A stretch of DNA of 64,000 nt, taken from assembly GCF_900113665.1 (NCBI RefSeq), contig NZ_FOQD01000002.1, positions 62,001 through 126,000 on the forward strand. The letters run 5' to 3'. This DNA comes from Planctomicrobium piriforme (GTDB lineage: Bacteria > Planctomycetota > Planctomycetia > Planctomycetales > Planctomycetaceae). Within the stretch, counting starts at the first letter, position 1; each line of letters starts with the position of its first letter. A program made the translations under genes and the position numbers. Below, in pieces: positions 25,409 through 35,429 of the stretch. Below the pieces are notes generated by a model that worked only from the letters and a program-made list of their open reading frames with translations, made no database searches and was not told where the DNA came from.

Positions 25409-27091
25409 CTAGGTCGCAGCAACCGCTTCCGCTCTGGCCAGCGAGTCTTTTCCGACACGGTGACAGAAGTCGCCGAACGATTCCCCGTCCTGACGCTGGT
25501 CCCGGTACTGGGCGAAGATCGGCGAGAGAATCGTCGAAATCCCCTGCTCCGGCACCATGTCCTGGAAGATGAACCCCAGCCGCGTCCCCTCGGCGTTACC
25601 GCCCAGGTACAGCGTGTACTTCCCGCGGGCTTTCCCCACCAGGCCGATATCCGGCGTGTAGGGCCGCGCACAACCGTTCGGGCAGCCGGTCATATGCACT
25701 GCAATCCGGTCTTCCTTGAGACCGTACTGATCCAGCGTTGCTTCCAGTTCATCCATGATGGCTGGCAGCACTCGTTCTGACTCGGTGACGGCCAGCCCAC
25801 AGGTGGGCAGTGCCGGACAGGCGATCGAGTACCGGCGAATCAGCGTCAGTTCGTGCGCCAACTTCACGCCGTGCTTCCGCAGGATCGATTCGATTTCCGG
25901 TTTGTCTTTCGGCTCGACATCGCACAAGATGATCCCCTGCAACGCGGTCAGCCGCAGCGGGAACGGGAACTTCGCGAGCAGTTCGCGAAAGGCCGCCTTA
26001 AGCTGCAACGGGCCTTCGTCTTTCAGACGCCCGTTCTCGATGTTGATCCCGAGGAACAGTTTGCCGTCCCCTTGTTCGTGCCAGCCGATGTGATCGTCGA
26101 CATTCGTCACGTCAGTCGGATGCGGTTCCGGCAGTGCTGCGCCGTAGTACTCTTCGACTTTCGCCTTGAATTTCGGCAGGCCCCACTCGGCGATCAGGTA
26201 CTTCATACGGGCGTGCTTGCGGTCAGCCCGATTCCCGAAATCGCGCTGCACCTTCACGACCGCTTCGGCGACCGGAATCACCTGTTCGGGGGTGACGTAG
26301 GTCATCCGCTTGCCGACTGCCGGGAAGGTGTCTTTCTTGGCCGGGGTCATCCCCATTCCGCCGCCGACCACCATGTTGTAACCGACGATCGTATCCCCTT
26401 CGACAACGGCAATCAGACCCAGATCCTGGGTATAGACGTCGATACAGTTGTCTTCAGGAAGCGTGACTCCCATCTTGAACTTCCGCGGCAGGTAGGTCTT
26501 GCCGTAGATCGGCTCGTCGACCACCTGATGCACGAGTTCCGAGTTCTCGCCGTCCTTCAGCCAGATTTCGTAGTACGCCAATGACTTCGGACGGAAGTGG
26601 TCCGCCATCGCGTCGGCCAGCTTCTGCATCTGGTCATGCACCGGATTGTTCTTCTGCGGCGCCGGGCAGCACATGAAGTTGCGGCAGACGTCTCCGCAGG
26701 CGGCAATCGTCGACAGCTTGCTTTCGTTGATGCCGCGAATCGCCGATTTCAAATCGGTTTTCAGCACGCCGTGTAACTGGAACGCCTGGCGGTCGGTGAC
26801 TCGTAAGGTGCCGTTGGCGAATTCCTCGCAGATGTCGAGGTGCGCCAGGAACTGCTCGGGGGTCACTTTGCCGCCGGGCACGCGGCTGCGGACCATGAAG
26901 CTGTATTCCTTGGGCTTCCCGCCGCGCGCATCGCGGTTGTCCTGCTGATAGGTGCCGTGAAATTTCAGCAGGCCGGCGTTGTCTTCGCTGAAAGTCGGGT
27001 CGGCATTGAGCAGTTCCTCGCCGATCGAGCCGCGCAAAAAATTGCTCTGCTCTTTGACACCTTCGAATTTGCTCAGTTTTTCTTCTGACAT
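25409..27091 (-). CDS. assimilatory sulfite reductase, sirohaem subunit
   Basis: A 560-residue sirohaem / [4Fe-4S] reductase of the ferredoxin-type or CysI-type sulfite (less likely nitrite) reductase family. It has the two-fold repeated architecture; the cluster and sirohaem ligands are 'CPALPTCGLAVTE' and 'GCPNGCARPY'. N-terminal 'LKFHGTYQQDNRD' and 'VRSRVPGG' match the sulfite reductase branch, as does 'VTDRQAFQLHGV'. Start ATG 27091; a TTG at 27151 gives an unlikely extension. No cysJ, cysH or ferredoxin gene is adjacent. Confidence 0.92.
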   Translation of the reverse strand: MSEEKLSKFEGVKEQSNFLRGSIGEELLNADPTFSEDNAGLLKFHGTYQQDNRDARGGKPKEYSFMVRSRVPGGKVTPEQFLAHLDICEEFANGTLRVTDRQAFQLHGVLKTDLKSAIRGINESKLSTIAACGDVCRNFMCCPAPQKNNPVHDQMQKLADAMADHFRPKSLAYYEIWLKDGENSELVHQVVDEPIYGKTYLPRKFKMGVTLPEDNCIDVYTQDLGLIAVVEGDTIVGYNMVVGGGMGMTPAKKDTFPAVGKRMTYVTPEQVIPVAEAVVKVQRDFGNRADRKHARMKYLIAEWGLPKFKAKVEEYYGAALPEPHPTDVTNVDDHIGWHEQGDGKLFLGINIENGRLKDEGPLQLKAAFRELLAKFPFPLRLTALQGIILCDVEPKDKPEIESILRKHGVKLAHELTLIRRYSIACPALPTCGLAVTESERVLPAIMDELEATLDQYGLKEDRIAVHMTGCPNGCARPYTPDIGLVGKARGKYTLYLGGNAEGTRLGFIFQDMVPEQGISTILSPIFAQYRDQRQDGESFGDFCHRVGKDSLARAEAVAAT

Positions 27092-27424
27092 GGCTGCGTC
27101 CGCTGCGTTTTTTCGACGAGAGACATCCGGCTCCGGTCGGAAGTTCCCCAATTCCTAATGGTTTCTTCCGTGGCCCGACAATCAAGGTGCGATCTGCTCG
27201 ACCGCCCTGCAAAAGTTGAGGTTAGCACGATCCGCTCGGGGGTGTCGAGAGTTACCCTGATCGCGGGAAAACGCTCTCTCACTTCAGGTTTGCCGGAAAT
27301 GGGGATTGACGCCGCGCCTTCACCGCCGTCTGATTCCATTTGGAACGCAAAGAGCGGCAATTCCCTGCTATCATTGCCTGCTCTAAGCCAGTTTTTCTTG
27401 AGTTGTTGAACCAGAACGCGATTG
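27092..27424. other. divergent intergenic region
   Basis: 330 bp between sulfite reductase and yacG. No recognisable riboswitch, repeat or operator seen. Must hold the sulfite reductase promoter. Confidence 0.35.
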
Positions 27425-27640
27425 ATGATCCGCCGCCTCACCTGCCCGATCTGCAACAGGGAATTACCCCCCGAAATCGACGGAAACGCCTCTGTCTTCC
27501 CGTTTTGCAGCGCCCGCTGCAAAGAGGTCGACCTGTTCCGCTGGTTCTCCGGCGACTACGCCGTCGTCGAAAACCTCACCCCCGACCAACTCTACGGCCT
27601 GCTACCCGAAGATGAACTGCCACCGGAACTGCGGGGATAA
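27425..27640 (+). CDS. yacG: DNA gyrase inhibitor YacG-like zinc protein
   Basis: A 71-residue zinc-ribbon protein. The four ligands are 'CPICNRE' and 'FPFCSARCKEVDLFRW', the second with the YacG-typical C-S-x-R-C-x-x-x-D-L-x-x-W. YacG binds GyrB and inhibits gyrase. The ATG at 27425 is used (a TTG precedes it by one codon). Monocistronic in this window. Confidence 0.9.
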   Translation: MIRRLTCPICNRELPPEIDGNASVFPFCSARCKEVDLFRWFSGDYAVVENLTPDQLYGLLPEDELPPELRG

Positions 27641-27650
27641 AAGGCTGCCC

Positions 27651-27738
27651 GAAAGAATTGTCCCGGACACTCACGGTTCGCTCTGGAATTTCGGCGGGCC
27701 AATTTGTCCTGACGCGGCGATTCAGCGTCCGGGACAAT
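27651..27738. repeat. 82-bp inverted-repeat element R5, copy A
   Basis: Ends ATTGTCCCGGAC and GTCCGGGACAAT are perfect inverted repeats. Preceded by GCCCGAAAG. A second copy in the same direction lies at 28951-29036, on the other side of the DUF6882 gene. Confidence 0.88.
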
Positions 27739-27873
27739 GGGCGGACAAGCTTGACGCGTAAAAGCGCCTTTGGCGTTGAAGGACTGCTTCGTGGATGAGT
27801 CATTTGTCAGGACTGGCCCCCCAGGATTATCTTTCCCTATCTCAAAGGCCGAAGCACTTTTTGGAGGCCGAAG

Positions 27874-28896
27874 GTGCGTCTATTCAAGTTGGTCAAAGTA
27901 TTTCTGCTTTCACTTGTAGGGTGCAGCAATTCTTCACCTGAAACGCCACAGACAACGAATTCTGGGGGCAACGGCCATCAGGAAATGCTAGAACGCAGCA
28001 TGGAAGACCTGCGAATCAAGACAGGGCTTCATGATCGGCTGTGGCATCTTTCTGAGGCTACCTGGAGCGTTGACCAGAAACTGGGGCAAATTGTCTTCAC
28101 CGCTCCCGATGGCACAGTTGCGACGTGCCCAGTACAGATCATCGGAACGTACAACACAGCCGATTCAACCTGGCTATGGGGCTGGGAACACCCTGCGGTT
28201 CGGCCGGAACTCGGCCAACATGCCCAACGTGTAAAGGAATACGGTGAGGCCCATCAGATTTCGGATCTGACGACCCGGAAGCTCGCCGCAACAGAATTGC
28301 AGTGCTGGGAATTTGCCGCTCTGGCCTGCAAGCTGAACGATGCTCAAGGGGCGTATCGCGGACCAACAGGGCCAACACTCGTTTTCATGACGTTCGGTCA
28401 GCCTACACTGACCAAAGCCGCAAGCGAGACGGAGGTCAAAGAGCCTGCATTCAATCCCGATCCTTTGGCCGATGGGTTTACCGCTGACATCCCGACTGAC
28501 GTGCGCAAGGCAGTTACCGGATTTATCGCGGCTCGTTACAACTGGGAAGTTGTCGCCTGGAAAGAGGACGAAGCGAATCGGCACTCTCGGAAGCAAAGCT
28601 CTGAGGAGGTCACCAGAGTTGCCGAGGAGTCCTATGCGAAACTCATCCAGGAATGGTGCGTACCGGAAGTGAAGCCCCAACCCATCTCTTATGGCAGCCA
28701 TCCAGATCATGATCCTGCCAAAGAAAAACTCATCTCGGCGAAATTGTCTGGTTCAGATTGCCGCGTTCGCACTCAGGCGACAGGTCCCTACGGCTCAGTC
28801 ACGGACTATGAATATCAGTTGAGAAAAAAAGACGGACGGTGGCTGCTCACACATCTTTACTTTCTGGGGGACGACGGGAAATACGAGTGCTTATAA
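27874..28896 (+). CDS. lipoprotein with DUF6882 and NTF2-like immunity domains
   Basis: A 340-residue lipoprotein: signal with lipobox 'LLSLVGC' (Cys at 17). Residues about 40-180 match DUF6882 ('VQIIGTYNTADSTWLWGWEHP', 'LTTRKLAATELQCWEFAALAC', 'AQGAYRGPTG'). Residues about 200-340 resemble an NTF2-fold immunity-type domain. Both domain types are known mostly from toxin-immunity or effector contexts. GTG start at 27874 follows GGAGG by 7 bases. The gene is bracketed by two direct copies of repeat R5, hinting at lateral insertion. No cognate toxin is visible. Confidence 0.75.
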   Translation: MRLFKLVKVFLLSLVGCSNSSPETPQTTNSGGNGHQEMLERSMEDLRIKTGLHDRLWHLSEATWSVDQKLGQIVFTAPDGTVATCPVQIIGTYNTADSTWLWGWEHPAVRPELGQHAQRVKEYGEAHQISDLTTRKLAATELQCWEFAALACKLNDAQGAYRGPTGPTLVFMTFGQPTLTKAASETEVKEPAFNPDPLADGFTADIPTDVRKAVTGFIAARYNWEVVAWKEDEANRHSRKQSSEEVTRVAEESYAKLIQEWCVPEVKPQPISYGSHPDHDPAKEKLISAKLSGSDCRVRTQATGPYGSVTDYEYQLRKKDGRWLLTHLYFLGDDGKYECL

Positions 28897-28950
28897 TCGT
28901 GCGTCGGCGGCAAGAGTCATTGAAACCTCAATCCCGCTTTGAAACGTGCC

Positions 28951-29036
28951 GAAATAATTGTCCCGGACGCTTTTGGCTCGTCTGGAATTTCAGCGGGGTG
29001 ATTGTCCTGAAGCGGCGATTTAGCGTCCGGGACAAT
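28951..29036. repeat. 80-bp inverted-repeat element R5, copy B
   Basis: Same ends (ATTGTCCCGGACGCT / AGCGTCCGGGACAAT) and about 80% identity to copy A. The last codons and stop of the YheT-like gene (29020) are inside it. Confidence 0.88.
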
Positions 29037-30063
29037 GCGGCCCGAGCGTCCAGTTGAGAATCTGTCGATCCAGCCATCCCAGTCCGCGCGGCGTGCAGAA
29101 CCCCAGGTGCCCCCCGTGCTGCGGGGCGAGTAATTTGGTCGCCGCTGAGTAATCCGCAGCCTTGAACTGGGCAAATGGAATGAGCGGATCATCCTGGGCG
29201 GCAATGACCAACGTGGGAACTGTGATGGCTGCCAAAAACTGATTGGCACTCGACCGGGCATAATATTCGGCTGCGGATTCAAAACCGCTGACCGGTGCGG
29301 TGAATGTCTCGTCGAATTCGTACAACGTCCTGGGTAATCGCGAAAACCATCCGTCGGGGATGATCGCGTCTGGTCGCTGGCGTTGTCGATTTCGGACGTC
29401 GCGCGTGCAGGCTTTGCAGAAATAGCGATCGTACAGCTGGGACCACCCCTTTCCTAACGACGTGACGGTCATGTTCAAGTCGATGGGAGGACAGACGGCA
29501 ACGGCACGATCAATTGCTGCAAAGCTTCCCAATGAATTCTGAGTTTCGCCCAGCAGCTTCAACGTGACGTTTCCCCCCAGGGAAAACCCGATGACTGTAA
29601 TCGGCGAACCTGGGCAGCGAGCCTGAATCTCTGCAAGCGTAGCTGCCAGATCGCTCGATCGACCGCTGTGATACGGATAGCGCGCGAGCGTCACCCCTGC
29701 ACCGCAGCCGCGCCAGTCGAGTCGAAATGCCCGTACGTTGTGCTGGTTCAGCAGACGGGCGATCCGAGACATGTAATGACTGGCATGGCTTCCTCCCAAA
29801 CCGTGGAGCAACAGTGCCACTCGGTCGCCCGACTGCCAATTCTTCGGGCGATCATCCTGATAGACCAAACGATCGTCGTCGCTGAGCAGCACTTCGCCAG
29901 ACAAGGAGACGCCGAATGAAGATCGCTCGCGACCTGCCCAGGGGGAGTAGACATACATCCCTGCCAACGTCTGAACGTGCCCGTTGCGAAAGAAAACGGG
30001 AGGCGAAAACAGATCCTCGCTGAGCGGGATGTCTGTGGAACTGCGTTGTGATGACACGGACAT
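29020..30063 (-). CDS. YheT-family alpha/beta hydrolase
   Basis: A 347-residue alpha/beta hydrolase of the COG0429 / YheT group. N-terminal 'FRNGHVQTLAG', oxyanion region 'VALLLHGLGGSHAS', nucleophile Ser in 'IGFSLGGNVTLK', Asp in 'AAQDDPLIPFA' and His in 'HGGHLGF'. Probably an esterase acting on hydrophobic substrates. ATG 30063 chosen (TTG one codon earlier). Its C-terminal 'GPHCPGR' is encoded by repeat R5, so the natural end of the protein may have been replaced. Confidence 0.9.
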   Translation of the reverse strand: MSVSSQRSSTDIPLSEDLFSPPVFFRNGHVQTLAGMYVYSPWAGRERSSFGVSLSGEVLLSDDDRLVYQDDRPKNWQSGDRVALLLHGLGGSHASHYMSRIARLLNQHNVRAFRLDWRGCGAGVTLARYPYHSGRSSDLAATLAEIQARCPGSPITVIGFSLGGNVTLKLLGETQNSLGSFAAIDRAVAVCPPIDLNMTVTSLGKGWSQLYDRYFCKACTRDVRNRQRQRPDAIIPDGWFSRLPRTLYEFDETFTAPVSGFESAAEYYARSSANQFLAAITVPTLVIAAQDDPLIPFAQFKAADYSAATKLLAPQHGGHLGFCTPRGLGWLDRQILNWTLGPHCPGR

Positions 30064-30108
30064 CAAGCCTGAATGATTCTCTTCAGCATGATCCTCAACA
30101 TCGGCCGT

Positions 30109-31677
<1,569 letters not shown>

Positions 31678-31786
31678 GGAATTCCGTCCTCAACAACCGC
31701 CGAAAAAAGTTTCAGACGGAACAACGTACCCGACCCGACCCCCCGATTCAAACGGGTGCGTGGATGAAGGAAAATGCGGGAAGAAT

Positions 31787-31923
31787 GAGCCACAGATAGC
31801 CGGTGGCTCGTGCCGAAGCTCCTGCTTCGGAACGCAATGATGCATGTTCGCCCGGTGCGTTCCCAGGCAGGAGCCTGGGAACGAACATGAAAAATCTGTG
31901 TCCATCCGTGTTCATCTGTGGCT
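31787..31923. repeat. inverted-repeat element R1 (copy c) with another hairpin nested inside
   Basis: Outer arms GAGCCACAGAT and CATCCGTGTTCATCTGTGGCT. Inside lies a different repeat: CCGAAGCTCCTGCTTCGG and GTTCCCAGGCAGGAGCCTGGGAAC, two strong hairpins. Located between uvsE and purH. Confidence 0.8.
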
Positions 31924-31942
31924 ACTTTTCTTTCCCTCGCCC

Positions 31943-32857
31943 CTACCCGGCCCCTGCCAACCGAGCCTCGATCAGCTCCCGTGCCAGCTTCTCGACCGCC
32001 ACTTCCTTCGCCTTGGCTTCGACCTCGACCGTGATCTGCTCGTTGCGCCAGCAAGCCGGAAAATCGTTCACGTCGATGAAATCATGATGACGTTCAGGCT
32101 TTGGTCCCTGCCAGCCTTCCAACGGGCTTGAGATGTGGAACAGCGGCTCACGATTCCAGGTGGTAAGTGCTTTCGTGGTGGCCTGCTCGACGCTCAAACT
32201 GTCCGGCAGGCAACGGTGATGATGTACGTCATAGACCAGCGGAATGCCCGTCGCCTCGCAGATGGGCAGGAGATCGTCAGGCGTGAAGACCTTGTCATCG
32301 TTCTCAACGGTCAGCCGCTTTCTGACTCGCGCTGACAAGCGGTCGAGATTGCGGACGAAATCAGCCAGCGCCTTCGGCTTGTCGCCGTAAGCCCCGCCGC
32401 CGTGAATGTTGATGACATCGGCTCCGATCCACTCGGCGACCTCGGCTTGGTATTCGAGTTCCCTGATTGACGATTCCACGACTTCCGGTCGCTGCGAGTT
32501 CAGCACGACGAACTGGTCGGGATGGAAACAGGTACGCAGCTTGTGATGTTTGACGAATTTGCCGCACGCCTTGAAGCGGCGGACGATCTCGTCGCGATCA
32601 GGCAACTCCTCGACTTCGTAACCACAAATTGGATGCGTCTTCAGCGGTAGAATCTGGCTGTTCACCCGAAAACAACCGATGCGGTTGTCGGCACAGTACT
32701 GAAGTGCCGCGAGCAGTGCCTCCGCATTCGCCAGACACAGACGAGAGAGCTTCGCCAAGGCGTCCGGCCGTTCCATTTTGGCAATGGATGTCGCCGTCGT
32801 CGTGGCAAACTTGATCGGCTGGTCCCGAAAGGCACAGCAAAGGCCAAGTCGAATCAC
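31943..32857 (-). CDS. uvsE: UV damage endonuclease
   Basis: A 304-residue UvdE/UvsE TIM-barrel endonuclease that nicks DNA 5' to UV photoproducts. Recognised from 'LGLCCAF', 'CFHPDQFVVLNS', 'VINIHGGGAYGDK', 'LTVENDD' and 'LVYDVHHHR', which carry the metal ligands (His, Glu, Asp). GTG start at 32857 with GGGGGAG upstream. Monocistronic, and flanked on both sides by R1-type inverted repeats with the same arms. Confidence 0.93.
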   Translation of the reverse strand: MIRLGLCCAFRDQPIKFATTTATSIAKMERPDALAKLSRLCLANAEALLAALQYCADNRIGCFRVNSQILPLKTHPICGYEVEELPDRDEIVRRFKACGKFVKHHKLRTCFHPDQFVVLNSQRPEVVESSIRELEYQAEVAEWIGADVINIHGGGAYGDKPKALADFVRNLDRLSARVRKRLTVENDDKVFTPDDLLPICEATGIPLVYDVHHHRCLPDSLSVEQATTKALTTWNREPLFHISSPLEGWQGPKPERHHDFIDVNDFPACWRNEQITVEVEAKAKEVAVEKLARELIEARLAGAG

Positions 32858-32904
32858 AAGCCAATCTCCCCCTCAAGGCCCTGTTCGACGTGGAAGAAAA
32901 GGTT

Positions 32905-33008
32905 TTAGCCACAGATGAACACAGATTAACACGGATAAGAATCAAGAGATCACACCCCTTACTCTCACTTCTGAAATCCGTGTTCCATCCGTGTTCATCT
33001 GTGGCTAA
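32905..33008. repeat. inverted-repeat element R1, copy d
   Basis: Arms TTAGCCACAGATGAACACAG at the left and CCGTGTTCATCTGTGGCTAA at the right, about 60 bp apart. Between uvsE and the HSP90-family gene. Confidence 0.85.
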
Positions 33009-33011
33009 CTC

Positions 33012-33062
33012 TTTTTCCCCTGTCCCCTGTCCCCTGTCCCCTGACCTCTGGCCCCTCCCCTA
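33012..33062. repeat. CCCCTGT tandem repeat at HSP90 gene end
   Basis: Three to four CCCCTGT units followed by CCCCTGACC and GGCCCCTCCCCTAA. The stop codon of the HSP90-family gene (33060) lies in its last unit. Confidence 0.75.
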
Positions 33063-34925
33063 ACCATCCTTCCCCCACAGACACTGGGCGATCCAGTCGA
33101 GATCGTCGGTCTGTTGTTTCCTCGCAGAATCAGGCGTCGCGGCGCCGGCGGAGTTCAGGGCGTTGATCACGATCAGGCGCATCACACTCGACAGCGGCAT
33201 GCCTGGCTTCTGCGACAGGGCGCGGCTGATCATCGGGTGGTTGCGGTTCAGGATCACTTCGTTTTCCTGAGGCACATCGCTCTTGAAATGCGATTCGATC
33301 AGCCGCTGGAAGCCGCGAGGAATTTCTCCCCGTTGTTTCATTTCGTCGAACGATCTCGCCAGCTCGTAGCGCTCGTTCAAAAACGCCATCACCGGTTGGT
33401 CGCGGCGGAACGAGCCGACGAGGATTTTGGCATTCACATGCTCCAGAAACTCGCGCCAGCGGGGCTCGATGTCTTCGAGATCGCTGACTCCGAGAATCGT
33501 CGTCGCGAAGTTCGGCGCGCTCGGCGTCGCGATCCGCAGATCGGTGACGGTTCCCTTGGCGTTGTCGTCGTGAGCACATTGCGCCAGCAGCGATTCCTCG
33601 AAGCTGCGAAACGTATGCACGCAGGGAACTTCGTGTTCCGCGAACAGCGTGTTCACCCAGCGTTCCTGTCGACGGTCGGTGTTATACCAGACCACCCGAT
33701 CGGCCTCTTCTTCATACAGTGAATCCGCGACCGACCGCTTCAGAATCTCGTCCAGCGTCAACGAGCCATGCGACGTCGGTAATCGGTAGCAGTGCCGCAG
33801 CAGCCCGCGCAGACGGCCGTTTTCCAAAGCCGCGCCTGCAAACGTGTAACGATGCCAGTTCACCACCGCTTCGAGCCGCGTTGGGTCGCTCTTCGCCAAT
33901 TCAGAGAAGTGGCTGAAGATGAGATCTTCCAGCGACGACTTGATCCGTTCGAACAGATCGTCGCGCACGAGGTCTTCGCGACTGGTCGTCGGCGAGCAGT
34001 CGTGTAGTTCGAGACAACCGCGGAGAAACGTCGCCCAGGCAGGTACGAGCCCTTGAATTTTTCGCGAGATCACCATCCGCCGCACGGTAACCATGACGGC
34101 CGATTGATCGGTAAAGCCCGGCACCCGTTGCGGGGTGACATACAATGCCCCGGCGATTGAGGCCGGTTTTTCGACCCGAATCGGAATCACGTCGATCGGG
34201 GCTTCGTCGAAATATTCCTGCAGCGCGAGTTCGGTCGCTTCCCGATCCTGAGACGGCTCGAACCAGGCCGCGTGAATCACATTCACCCGTTTCGCCTGCC
34301 GGTTCAGATAGATGGGGATTGGCAGGAAGTCGGCATATTCGCGAATCGCTTTTTCGACGGATTCCGGCTGCGTCGAAAGAAACCGATATTCCGGCTTCAG
34401 GTACAGCGTGACCACTGTGCCTGGGGCGGCGCGGTCCAGCTCCATCAGTTCAATTTCCGTTCCCGCCCCCGCCTCCCAGCGAATTCCGTGGTCCGCGGCA
34501 TCGTGACGGCTTTCGACCACGATCCGGTCAGCCAGCATGAACGCGCTGAACAGCCCCACGCCAAACTGCCCGATGAGATCGCCCCGATCCCCGAGTCCGC
34601 CCGCCGAGTCCGGCACGTCGCCTGAGCGTTTGATGAGTCCGGTAATCCCGGCCCCAACCGTTCCCAGGTAATCTTCCGCGTCTTCCGGCGTCAGGCCGAT
34701 GCCGTCATCCTGGAACGAAATCGTATGCTCGTCGGCATTCTGCACAACATCAATGCGACCGCGAAAATCGAGGTCGGTCCGCCGCCGCCGCATGATGGCG
34801 TCATGTGCATTCTGCAGCATTTCGCGAATCGGCGTGTCAGGCCGGCTGTACAGCGAGGCCCCCATGATGTCGATCACGCCGGCGATATCGACCTTGAACG
34901 GAATGTGGCGCTGCCATTGTGTCAT
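33060..34925 (-). CDS. HSP90-family protein
   Basis: A 621-residue HSP90/HtpG relative. The N-terminal Bergerat ATPase fold is complete: 'REMLQNAHDAIMRRR' (ExxxNAxDA), 'DDGIGLTPEDAEDYLGTVGAG' carrying DxGxG, and 'GQFGVGLFSAFMLAD'. Middle domain has 'TTSREDLVRDDLF'. It differs from classical HtpG by 'DIAGVIDIMGASLYSRPD' at the start, a trait of the divergent bacterial HSP90-like group, and by a shortened C-terminal dimerisation domain. Divergent from the GH63 gene; client unknown. Confidence 0.88.
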   Translation of the reverse strand: MTQWQRHIPFKVDIAGVIDIMGASLYSRPDTPIREMLQNAHDAIMRRRRTDLDFRGRIDVVQNADEHTISFQDDGIGLTPEDAEDYLGTVGAGITGLIKRSGDVPDSAGGLGDRGDLIGQFGVGLFSAFMLADRIVVESRHDAADHGIRWEAGAGTEIELMELDRAAPGTVVTLYLKPEYRFLSTQPESVEKAIREYADFLPIPIYLNRQAKRVNVIHAAWFEPSQDREATELALQEYFDEAPIDVIPIRVEKPASIAGALYVTPQRVPGFTDQSAVMVTVRRMVISRKIQGLVPAWATFLRGCLELHDCSPTTSREDLVRDDLFERIKSSLEDLIFSHFSELAKSDPTRLEAVVNWHRYTFAGAALENGRLRGLLRHCYRLPTSHGSLTLDEILKRSVADSLYEEEADRVVWYNTDRRQERWVNTLFAEHEVPCVHTFRSFEESLLAQCAHDDNAKGTVTDLRIATPSAPNFATTILGVSDLEDIEPRWREFLEHVNAKILVGSFRRDQPVMAFLNERYELARSFDEMKQRGEIPRGFQRLIESHFKSDVPQENEVILNRNHPMISRALSQKPGMPLSSVMRLIVINALNSAGAATPDSARKQQTDDLDWIAQCLWGKDG

Positions 34926-35429
34926 GAACGGTCCCGGGAAATGCAGACCACCGGCGGATCAACATCGGTCGATATTTGAAGTCGAAAAAAGTGACAAGTC
35001 GTCAGTTCTCAGTTGTCAGTTTGAAAAATTGAATCAATCAAGATTTGCGCGTTGTCTGCTCATTCGCTTCTTTACTGAATACTGACAACTGAAAACTTGG
35101 AACTGCTGAGTCAGCGTTCGAACCGCATGCAGCGATTCTCCTGCGTAGACAGGTTTACGAAACTCCGCCCCGGATGGAAACCGTGTAACCAGTGGAGTCC
35201 TCCTTAATCGGGTGGCGTACTGGCGTCGGAAGGATCAGTGAATCCTGATCATCGACGTCCAAACGCCGCCACAATTCCCCTTCGGGGCAAACAGATGCCG
35301 GACTGATTTCCATTTGTTAGACTCTTTTCAAATTCGGGTGTGGCTCGACGTTCGCGTTCGGCCTGCACCCGGCGGATTCCCTGTCGCTCCTGGAATCCGC
35401 ATGGCCTTTTTGCTGCGGAGGGAATTTTC
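34926..35429. other. divergent intergenic region with repeat R9
   Basis: 500 bp between the HSP90-family and GH63 genes. 35001-35098 holds an imperfect inverted repeat (TCAGTTCTCAGTTGTCAG / CTGACAACTGAAAACTTGG). In the remaining 300 bp nothing was recognised apart from a GGAGGG ribosome binding site at 35417. Confidence 0.5.
35001..35098. repeat. repeat R9 (TCAGTTGTCAG type), second locus
   Basis: Arms CAGTTCTCAGTTGTCAGTTT and ACTGACAACTGAAAACTTGG face each other about 55 bp apart. Related to 8391-8500. Confidence 0.6.
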
